A stretch of DNA of 64,000 nucleotides from positions 48,406 to 112,405 of the forward strand of contig NZ_BAABJX010000004.1 in NCBI RefSeq assembly GCF_039543525.1, written 5' to 3'. The translations under genes and the position numbers were made by a program. Source of the DNA: Algivirga pacifica. GTDB taxonomy: Bacteria; Bacteroidota; Bacteroidia; Cytophagales; Flammeovirgaceae. Each line of letters opens with the position of its first letter. Position 1 is the stretch's first letter. Below, piece after piece: positions 18,762-28,900 of the stretch. Under the pieces are notes generated by a model that worked only from the letters and a program-made list of their open reading frames with translations, ran no database searches and had not been told where the DNA came from.

Positions 18762-18790
18762 TAAAATGACTCTACCTAATCATTACAACA

Positions 18791-21700
18791 TCATTGCTTC
18801 AGGAACTGATAACTATTCACTACCTGACCATTATTCGAGAATATTGCTCTATATACTCCAGCTGGTAAACTTTGTACATCAATGGAATGTAAGCCATTAC
18901 TCAGCGCATCTACCGTATACATCATCTCTTGTCCGTTCACATTGATAATCTTCAGCGTCAAGTTATCATACTCTGATGGCGCTTGTAATAGGATATTCAA
19001 ATGTGTGGAAGCTGGGTTTGGATATAGACTTGCAATACGTGCATTCATACTATATTCCGATGGCTTTATCTTGAATTTCACTTGTTTGTAGCATACTTCC
19101 CCACTACAAAGAAGGAGATAAACCTTCAGTACATAATAGCCGGCATCTGTCAAGGTTACTCCATCAGGATCCATAAATGCATAAGGTGGGTCGGTTTCCA
19201 AAATCTCTTCCTCGATCAAGGTTTCTGTTTGCCCTTCTAGCTTGAATAATTTAAAGGTCACTTTGTGAGGGTTTTCTACCCAATTCTCCAATACCAATGA
19301 AGGATATAACGTTACGCCTGATTCATAATGGAAATCAGGAAGGACTCCGTCTATACTCCAGATCAAGTCCTCACAAATTACTGGAACATCTTCTCCTACT
19401 TTGAACTCCAACTGCTCAAAACATACTGTCCCATCCGCAAAGTATGCGTAGAACTTCACTTTGTAATGACCTTCCTGTTCTGCTAGCCATTCTACGATAT
19501 ATGGAGGAGTATCCAATACTTCTACAAAGATTTCTTGCTCAGAGCCCAACCCTATTTCCTCAAAGATCCTTACAATAATCGTCTCTGGTTGCTGAGGCCA
19601 GTGAGACGTATTCACTTGAATCTGTACAGTCTCTCCTTCTTCTACTGCATGTCCCTGGTGAATCCCTCCAATTTTCCATTCCAAGTCTTCACATAGTGGA
19701 GGAACTGTTCCTTGCCCATCCTCATCCTCTACATTGAAACGCAATTGTTTAAAGCAAACTTCGCCATTTGGAAGATGCAGGTATACTTTTACTTTATAGA
19801 TTCCTGCCTCTTCAGGAGTCCATCCCATACCATTATTGTACTCAAAAGGTAATGTATAATCTACATACTCGTCCACTAATACCTCTCCTCCATTCAGGTC
19901 CTGATAGATTCTGAAATAGACCTTCTCAGGAAGAGGTGTCCAATTATCAGATACCGCCTCAAAGAAGAATTCTTGTCCTAGGGGATAAGCCTGTCCATTT
20001 TGAGCACCTTCAATTCTCCAATCCAAAGAAGCACAATCTCCATTACCTTCTTCTATCTTAAAAGGAATCTCATAACAACACTCTACGGCCTCTGGAGTTA
20101 CCGGTGGAGCAAAGTGCTGACACACCTTCAAGATATAATGCCCTGCTCCTTCTTGTGTGAAATTAATTCCTTGCTCATCATACCAATAAGGAGCAGTATC
20201 ATCTTCTACTACTTCTATGAGTGTTCGGTTATTTTGATCATCCAACTTGTAAAGATAAAAAGTAACCTTTTCCATCTCTAACCCCATATCATTCTTATTC
20301 GTCAGTGAGATATACAACTGCTCGTCTTGCGCATAAGTCACACCATAAGAAATGCCATTCAGTTCCCAATATTGTTTTAGTTGATTGCATTTGAAGTCAA
20401 TCACCTCTACTTCCACAGGAGTACGAGCGCTCTCGCAGCCATCAATCGTACAGCTTACATAATACACTGTGGTTTCTGATAGGTTTGGTGTCTGGAATGT
20501 CTCTCCATATCCAAGTACCACATCACCCTCCAAGGTCGCATACCAGGTATATAGACAATTCTCATCAGGATTAATAACACTTAAAATTGCTGAAGTCCCC
20601 ACACAAATTCTTTCATCATCCACTTCTGGAGCATCTGGTGTGCCTTCTTCTCCCTCTACTACTATTTCCTTGCTTATTATGCATCCGTTATGATCCTCTA
20701 TCGTTACGATATAAGCTCCTTTTGCTAACTCAATATCCCCAATACTCCCCTCTTGCGCTACTTCAAAGATATTCTCATACCCAGCATTTGTAATCGATAC
20801 TTGATAAGGAGGCTTTCCTCCGCTAATCATTCCGCTGAATGTTGCAAATTCTTCTCCACAAGCTACCTCTCCAACCATATGTTCAAATTCGATTGGTGAG
20901 CTCACCTTTACACTAATCGCACACTCTTCCATTATCCCTGTATCACCTGTCACTTTAGCCACAATATCAAACCCTCCAGTGGTCATTCCAGGTTTCACGG
21001 TTACAGATAAGCCATCAGTATCTCCAATAATCATTGCTCCTGAAGTGTTATTTTCCAACGTCCACTCTATTTCATACAATTCAGGGTTTTCATAATCTGG
21101 GAAGACTAGATTAAACATCATATTTTCTCCATCACAACTCAATTCTTCTCCTTCAATCTGGCAGCTTGGCACAAAAAACACTGCCGCAGCTTGTAAATTT
21201 CTACTACGATTTCCGAGCACCATAAAATTCCCATCCTTCGTTACACTTTTCGTACGCATCTGGAACGGACTACCATTAATTGCTGAAGCTGATCGAGACT
21301 CCCCATTTTCATCCAGTCCCCAATCTACACGGCTAGAAATATGTCCCCCAAAAGCGATAATCGCATCCTCTGCCGTAGCTGTAAAGGTTACTTTAAACTG
21401 TGTAGATGCACCATTAGTCGTATAGTCACCTCCGGAAACATAAGAAACATCCGTAATTACTCCACCCCACATAGAAACTTGCTTTTCACTATTTGGTAGC
21501 GCATTGTAACTAGCCACTGGCTGTCCTGCAACAGGTGTATTGGTTACTAACGGTGCCGGGACAGTAAAAGAAGACGTCTCAGATTGCCCTAAAAAAGGAG
21601 TGCCCAACGTAGGATCTACTGTTTCTGCAGCATGGCCAAATACAGAATGTGGCTCCAAACGATCATAAGATGTGATATAGTCTAATCCTATCTTATCCAT

Positions 21701-22039
21701 TACAGCTATATCAAACTCAAAAACGACCTCGTAAACTGATCCTATCATCGTATTGTCAATCAACAAGCGATAAGGAACAGAATATCCCTCTAGAAAATGT
21801 GATTGGTTAGGATTTAAGTTTCCATTCTGCCACCCTTCAGTTCCAGATAAGTCTGCCGAGTTGTTCCCGTATTGACTGAACTTATAATCCCCTCCTGTCT
21901 GTGCGAATAGGCTATTGGATAGTAGTAAAAGACTGAAAATATATCCCAATCGGCTTTTATAGATTTGCTTGATCAACGAGAACATAAAATCAGCATTTCG
22001 GCTTTCGATTAGGACTTTGGCGTAATAAGCGTTTTTCAT
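18791..22039 (-). CDS. Secreted T9SS cargo with four copies of an unrecognised Cys-bounded repeat
   Basis: A signal peptide (LGYIFSLLLLSNSLFAQ) precedes an N-terminal domain with YGNNSADLSGTEGWQNGNL and SHFLEGYSVPYRLLI. An Ig-like/SprB-like region (about 330-520) and a further Ig-like segment with VYYVSCTIDGC follow. Four tandem units of about 100 residues come next, each running from C(E/A)DLxWxIxG to GEVCxKQxxFK. These lie at about 20390-20060, 20040-19715, 19695-19400 and 19380-19075. A type A sorting domain (SLYPNPASTHLNILL ... GVYRAIF) ends the protein. I know no name for the repeat; its paired cysteines suggest one disulfide per unit. The frame is open to 22147; ATG 22039 is used here, and ATG 21985 would leave a normal 29-residue signal peptide. 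Single gene. Confidence 0.83.
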   Translation of the reverse strand: MKNAYYAKVLIESRNADFMFSLIKQIYKSRLGYIFSLLLLSNSLFAQTGGDYKFSQYGNNSADLSGTEGWQNGNLNPNQSHFLEGYSVPYRLLIDNTMIGSVYEVVFEFDIAVMDKIGLDYITSYDRLEPHSVFGHAAETVDPTLGTPFLGQSETSSFTVPAPLVTNTPVAGQPVASYNALPNSEKQVSMWGGVITDVSYVSGGDYTTNGASTQFKVTFTATAEDAIIAFGGHISSRVDWGLDENGESRSASAINGSPFQMRTKSVTKDGNFMVLGNRSRNLQAAAVFFVPSCQIEGEELSCDGENMMFNLVFPDYENPELYEIEWTLENNTSGAMIIGDTDGLSVTVKPGMTTGGFDIVAKVTGDTGIMEECAISVKVSSPIEFEHMVGEVACGEEFATFSGMISGGKPPYQVSITNAGYENIFEVAQEGSIGDIELAKGAYIVTIEDHNGCIISKEIVVEGEEGTPDAPEVDDERICVGTSAILSVINPDENCLYTWYATLEGDVVLGYGETFQTPNLSETTVYYVSCTIDGCESARTPVEVEVIDFKCNQLKQYWELNGISYGVTYAQDEQLYISLTNKNDMGLEMEKVTFYLYKLDDQNNRTLIEVVEDDTAPYWYDEQGINFTQEGAGHYILKVCQHFAPPVTPEAVECCYEIPFKIEEGNGDCASLDWRIEGAQNGQAYPLGQEFFFEAVSDNWTPLPEKVYFRIYQDLNGGEVLVDEYVDYTLPFEYNNGMGWTPEEAGIYKVKVYLHLPNGEVCFKQLRFNVEDEDGQGTVPPLCEDLEWKIGGIHQGHAVEEGETVQIQVNTSHWPQQPETIIVRIFEEIGLGSEQEIFVEVLDTPPYIVEWLAEQEGHYKVKFYAYFADGTVCFEQLEFKVGEDVPVICEDLIWSIDGVLPDFHYESGVTLYPSLVLENWVENPHKVTFKLFKLEGQTETLIEEEILETDPPYAFMDPDGVTLTDAGYYVLKVYLLLCSGEVCYKQVKFKIKPSEYSMNARIASLYPNPASTHLNILLQAPSEYDNLTLKIINVNGQEMMYTVDALSNGLHSIDVQSLPAGVYRAIFSNNGQVVNSYQFLKQ

Positions 22040-22147
22040 AGTTGGTTGTAGGTTATTTGGGTAACGTTTTTTTATAGTCTTTCTAAACACATTCCTATAA
22101 GCTGCCCGAAAAATCATTTCCAGACAAAACATACATCTGTAATGCAT

Positions 22148-22568
22148 TACCCAATTCTACACGATGAAAAGCTCGTAACAAAAAGTCATTAATATTCATT
22201 TTCTACTCAAGGAGACGTACGTAAGACTTCACGTGTAATCGCCTATTTTTTACACTAATTCACGACTATCCAAAGGAGATATTAACCCAATATTTGAAGA
22301 ATATTTGCTCAAAATCCGACCGTAAGCAAGTCACTACACAACATATAGTCCTTTATTTGAGGTATTTCATAGAAATTCAAAAATTTGCAACATGTATGGT
22401 TCCTTCTATTCCAACCTTAATACAATAAGTGCTTTCTCATCCTCTTCGGTTAAAAAAATTAAATATTTACGTGTAATGGAACTTACTTAAACGCTTCAAA
22501 AGAGATCCTATATTCTAAAAATAGATGTAATAATTCACCGTTAATCAATAGGTATTGGACATAAAAGC
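22148..22568. other. Gene-free stretch
   Basis: This AT-rich DNA lies upstream of the minus-strand secreted-protein gene. It probably contains that gene's promoter, but I see no convincing TAnnTTTG box, no open frame of note and no strong hairpin. Confidence 0.5.
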
Positions 22569-22920
22569 ATGAATCATCCCATATTAACAAATGGCTTAAC
22601 TTTCTGAGAATTCATCACTTTACAGTTATCTCACAAGCCCTTTATGAGCTTCTTCATTTTTTCCTTGCCACCGTGGCCCGGATGAAAAACGAAGCAAAAA
22701 AATCAAGGCTTTGAAGAATTTGCCTAATTTTTAATCGCAAAAGCTAAACCCATTACATGGCGTATTCAACTCGCTACGCTCAAACAATGGAATTTTCTTA
22801 ACGCTTTGACGATTAAAAATTTTAACGGCAATTCTTCAAGGCCATTTTTAGATATATAAAGGTACTTTCTAAAGAAAAAAATATGAGTCACCCCTTAAAT
22901 GTTAATATGGAGTGACTCAT
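22569..22920. repeat. Two-copy element with inverted ends, copy 2 (about 352 bp, interrupted)
   Basis: This is the same element as 7445-7751 in the same orientation. Relative to copy 1 it carries two insertions. One is about 14 nt, CCACCGTGGCCCGG near 22671-22684, able to form GCCA-CCG-TGGC. The other is about 15 nt, CCCATTACATGGCGT near 22749-22763, which is the mini-hairpin found five more times in the window. It lies just downstream of sprA's stop. Confidence 0.85.
22750..22760. repeat. Mini-hairpin CCATTACATGG, copy 2 (inside a repeat)
   Basis: Reverse orientation of CCATGTAATGG. It sits in a 15-bp insertion absent from the otherwise matching sequence at 7612-7613. Confidence 0.75.
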
Positions 22921-22978
22921 GTCTAATATTTCTACTCAACCGTGTTAGGTGCGCTATAAGACACCTCTACGGAGCTAA

Positions 22979-25900
22979 CTATTGTTGTGTCAGATCATAT
23001 CTCAGCTGAAAACCAAAGGCCGTATTGGCCTGTCTAAAGGCCGTGGACACTCTTGGCTCATTCACTGCGCGCTCAAAATAAAACTGCAGGTTAGCTCGGT
23101 CATTCAATACATAATTGATGGTTGGCTTAAGTTGGAAGTTCCAGGTACCTGCCGTAACCACATCCTCTTCAGCAATCTTACGTTGATAAGTCAAAGACTC
23201 CCGAATAGTTAATCCCATACGGAAAGTGATATCGTTATCCAGAATCACCGTCCTACCCTGAGAGCGGAATGGTAAGCGCATCCCTGCCTTGGTATAGCCA
23301 ATATCGATCACAAAGTCATTATTGTTCTGCTCGGCTAATTGAGCATTAGAAAGGTTCATGGATAAACGTCTTCCTTTCTTATAGTCCATTCTCAACTGGA
23401 AATCGTTCGTAAACTTCATGGATACCCCGATCAGTGGAGAGAACTGCTCATCAATATTGATTTGGTTCATCACATATACCGGAATCACTGCCCCATTCTG
23501 ACTTTGTGATGCCAATGGTGCATCTCTTTCCGAGAGGTCCATTCCGATTTGTGCTACCCCATAAGACAAGGAAGAAGAATATGTTCCTACATCATATTTA
23601 GAGGAATAACGGTGGTTTAAAGAGAAAGACTGTAATACCCCATCAAACACTGACCATTTGGACAATCCATTATAAGTGACCTGCCAGTTCGGAATAGGAA
23701 TCTCTGGGAAAGGGCTAAAGTCTACCTCTTCAGCACTTTTCCCGGTATAGGCTGCTACAAAAGATGGAATCAATACATCCTGATCATTTAACCCATACGG
23801 CACTCCCGGATTCTCTGACAACAATCTTTGTTGTATCACTTCCCTATTTCTCTCGAACTCCTCAAAAAGAGGAGAACGCTCATTCTCTACTTTTGTAAAA
23901 GAAGTCAATAGGGTAAAGTAAGAAGCTCCCCAGCTCCCCGATCTTTGAGGGGATTGAGAGTCAAATATATTGGTATCAGGGATATAACGTAAAATCTCCG
24001 TATAAGCACTATTCCTTGTACGGGTAGCCTCCAGGGCAATCCTGAAATCCTTGAAAGGCTCTACATTTGCCCTAAAACGCATTTCCTCTGATCTTCTCTG
24101 CTGGAAAGGAGTTGATTGGCTATTGCTTCTCGCCAAATAAGGTAAGATTTCATCCCTAATCCCAAAGTCCTGACTACCCAGTAGGAAATCTGCCCCTGGG
24201 GCATCCCAGTTCTCATCAAAACCAAATAACTTCGGAATAGGGGTATACCCCGGTATAATCGTTTGATTACTCTGAGAATAAGAACCATCTACATCCTTAA
24301 CCATCGTCAGGAAACGGGCCGTTCCATCTGCAAGCTCTCTGCCTACCGATTTCTTTTGCTCTCCCTCTTTCTCCAGGGCACGGATTTCCTGCTTCAACGC
24401 TTTCAGTTCCTCCTCCAACTTGACTAGCTTACGATCAAGCTTCGTCGTATCAGAAGAAACCTTTTGCAAGGCCGCTAACTCTTCCTCTAAGCTAGAAGTA
24501 TCCAAACTATCCGCTTGTCGGCTTGCGATCTTTTCTTGTATATTTTCTTCTTTTTTCTTTTGCTTACGCTCTGCTTTTTCCTTTCTTTTCCCTTGCTTTT
24601 TCTTCAAACGACTGATCTTCTTTTCCAGACGGCCCTCTTTCAGCTTCAATGGATGATCTGCATCTAAACGTGTTCTCCTTCTTCGAGCAGGAGAAACCTT
24701 ACTTCTTCTACTATTACCTCTAGCAGGCTGATTAATGACTTTTAAGTAGTTGGACTGATCGTAGATACGCTTCAAGTCTATCTTACCATTCAAGGAGAAT
24801 TGCTGAGAGTTCTGAATATTATTCCCCAAAGAATCTGCCAACCCCAAGGTACCCGCTGTCCAGGTAGATCCTCCCGTATAGCGCATATCTGCACTCATAA
24901 AAGACAATACAGGGATTTTATCCAATGGTAGTCGATAAGTCGCATTGATATTTTGATTGAACTGCTTCAATCGGCCAAAACGCTTCAGGTTACTCCAAAT
25001 AGAATCTTGTGCAGCTTGATTATCTACATCCCCTATTGGCTCATCAATAATCGCATTGGCAGTAGCTGCATAATCCAACGTCAGGGACTTGGCCACATTC
25101 CAGTTTACATTATAGTTCCTATTAAAAAGGAAGCCTTTCTCAAAATAAAGCAACTGAGGATCTTCATTTAGTTCCCTATCCCTCAACTGTGTTCTCTTGA
25201 ATCGACGATCCAACTTACCATTAATCGCGACTGAGTTAGGTAATGGATTAAAATTAAAATCCTTCAACAAGGCCAAATATGGACTATCCAATACTTTAGA
25301 TGATCGGAATGGTTCAATAGGCTTCAAAGGACTTTGATAGGCGTAAATTGCGCCCAAACTCCATTGAACATCCTCCATGGAAGCCGTATTCTGATTACTC
25401 ATAAATCGGCGTGTATAAGCTCCATTAAAGGTGAAGTTCTCAATATCCCAAGGGTAAGACTTAGCTCCTTCCCGCATCTTTTTCTTACGAATTCCTGAAG
25501 TATTGATACTGAAAGCATCCTGATAGTCCCTCACCTTTTCCCTGTAGCTCTCCGCCTTCAGCTCATCATCAAAAGTACTTAAAGCAACACCTAACGGGAT
25601 ATCCGGATCCAATGGATCAAAGAATGGATTGGAAGTTGATTTCTCATAACTGACAAATAACGGCAAGCTAATACCTACCCTATCCAGCCAGAACTTCTCC
25701 ATATTCATATTGGCAGAGATATCATAGCTCAGGTTCTCGTTACGCTGGCGATCGCCCACCTTATCCTGTATACCTCCAAATCCTACCGTAGAATAACGAA
25801 GACCAGCCCTTACGTTACCCAAGTCAGCTAGATTTGCATTCAAGGTAGCATTGGTTGCCCATCCAGAGAATGCATTATATTCCGTCACCCTCAACTCATT

Positions 25901-28900
25901 GGCCCATATACAAATATCTTTATCAGCACCCGCAAATTCATTCTGAAGATTACGTACCCCTATCATCGCGGTTTGTACAGAACTAAGGTCCGGACGACCA
26001 TAAAGTGTCACTCGGTAATCCCTTACAAAAGTAGTAAAAGGCTCTCCGACAGGAAGGTTAGCCCTATTTCTTTGGGCCTTGATTTCATACAACTCCTCCA
26101 GGGAAATATCTATTTCATTCTCTCTCGGCCAGATTGCTTCCGGAGCCGTCGATCCCCTAGGGGTAATCTTCAACGGCACTTCGATCTCATAATAGTTCTG
26201 TACAAAGTCTGTTCCCAATCGTAAGAAAGCGGCCACTTCTCCATCCGAGACATTATCTCCCTCTGCGTGCAGCTCCATCCGAATACGTTTATAGTTGACC
26301 AGATCAGCGACAAGGTTTTTATACACGGCCCGACTTTCTCCATCCGGCAGGTCCTCTACACATACCTTCAGTGATTGCTCATTGATTCTACGTGTCACAA
26401 AAGAGGTAATATCATAATCACGCTCAAAATCAGGAGGTAATACATAAGGAATCCCATTATCCTCTACGTTTCCATTCTCCTCGATATTCACTGTAGATAT
26501 CGCAATAGTCGAGGTTGGAGCTGTTCCTTCCTCAGGATTATCAATATTCTCTTCATATGCTCTCCACTGCGCCTCTACCAATTGATAATTCAATAGTCTC
26601 AAAACGACAGGTTGCTCCCAATCTGTCATAAACATTCGCATAAAACGAATCGACTTATAGGACTGAATTCCTCCTACTGCCTCGGCATGATTTCCTCTGA
26701 TCGGGATTCGGAACTGATACCAGCGAACAGTTTCATTATTAGTTTCCTGCGTATTCGACTCCACCACGTCCACAATAAACGGGTGACTTCTATTTAATTG
26801 CCCTGGTCGAAGATCTACCTCATACTGGAAATACTGATCCAACTGCGCCAGGGTATTATCCCTGTTCAAATCCTCATTATCAGGCTGATTGGTTGACGAC
26901 TGAGCAAATGAGCTCCCTCCATCATTATTCTCTGGAGAGTTTCCTTCCGTACCGTTGAAACGCTTATAACGTTGCAAGATATCGACATCAGTACCACTAT
27001 ATTCCAGATAGTACCTGAAATCATCTGCAGAGGGGTCATTGATAATCTCATCCCTCACATCCGGAGATAATACTGCAGGTAAACTATTGATAAAGTCTGC
27101 AAAAAAGGCCCGTTCTTCCTCAGAAGACAATCCATCAAAACCAACATCTTGTGCTTCCCTCGGTACAGCATTATTAAAAGCATTGTTGAGGTATTGTGTA
27201 TTCGGGGTCAACCCAAAGGCCTCATTCTCCACCATATCGCTTCGGTTGGTGGTTAGACCATTTTCAAAGAAGTGACGTCCATCCGGAATCAGGTCCTCCG
27301 AGATATTTCCAAGGTTAATATATAGTTTACCCCCCGTAGTATTGTTCTGACCTTCTACTCTGGCATTTTCCCCTTGCATAAAAGGGTCCATCATCCAGAA
27401 CTCTATATATTGTATATTGAGATTATCAAAATCCACATCATGCGAAATCGCTTTGGTAATTGCTCCAAAGTTATCTTCCGGATTCTTTAAATGGCCATTT
27501 TGATCTAAATCTGGATTATAGTTAAACTGCCCTCTTTCAGAAGGGTAGTAAGCCAGGTCAAAGGTTACTTCAGGAACACGAATCTGTCCTTGTTCTTGTC
27601 CTTGAAATACCTCCCCAAACGGAATCTGACGTGCGTAATGATTTCGTTGCATCTCCTCAGTCACCCCCTCAGGCCTGCCATTCCCATTCAAGCCTCCGTC
27701 AAAATAAAAGGCATTATCAATATTATACCAGGCAAGTTTTGCTCTATTGTAGTTAATACTCTGGGGATTTGCGTTATCCACCAACTGTTCCTTAATCAGC
27801 TCAGGAGTGGCACCTAAAGACCATTGTACCACTGACCTTGTCAAGTCATGGGCCGATTCTGCCTGTTCAAAGTCATCAATATAAGCGACTCCCTCTGTCC
27901 CTAACAGCTTGGGAGCACTAGGAATCAACTGCGCTATTTCACCTTTAAACGTTACAGAAGAAGTGGCCTTGGTGGAAATTCCGGGTAAGGCATCAACCAT
28001 CTTAGTCAACATTCGAGAATCCTTACGATAATCGATAGAGGCACCCCAAAGTGTGTTCTTAGTTGGTTCACTCCCTACGGAAACCCTACGGATATTAGGC
28101 TTCTCATTGAGGTGCATTAAGGTAGCCGTCAGCTTCAGGTCTGGATTGACAAAGTACTCTAAATCTACCCCGGCAAGGTTTCTGGTTTGGAAGTTGAAAG
28201 GGTCGGCACGCTCAAACTGAATCTTGATATCCTTTCCGGAGCTCATAATCCCCTCATTCAGAATACGAACCCTAGAGAACTGATAATCCACGGTATAGTC
28301 TGTTCCTTCTGTCAAAGGTACCCCTCCTACTGTCACAACCACGGAATTCTCTGCAATCATCATTCCTGGCAATGCAATTTCACCTGAACCTCCAGATTGA
28401 TAACTTCCTTTAATAAAGTATTTATTTTGTGCCGTATTTAGCTTTGCATCGGCTTGTGTACCAGTATACAAGGTATCAAACACATACTTATCCACTAAGT
28501 TGCTCTCTGCTGGCAAGAAGTAGGATTGTAAATTATTACCAAATGGCTCCAGTACTGGGAATATCACTCGACCATTATTGGGTTGAATAGTGACTCCTTC
28601 TATATAGTCAAAGTTACCATCTGGTTGATACTCCAGGTTCTGGTTCAAGGTATCCAAACCCGACAAACGCAATAATGGAATATTCCTAGTGTTTTCTCCT
28701 TCGTGTAAACTCGGATTATCTACACCGGAATCATCATCCCTATAAATGATCCTCAACTGGAAGTTTTCCTTTTGAACCTGATTAGACTCCAAAGGATAAA
28801 TATTCTTCATCATCAAATCCCAGGTCGGTAAATCTGTTCGTACCGTAGAAGGACTCAACAACTTAAAAAAGATAATATCATTTGCACCCAAGTTCGTATA

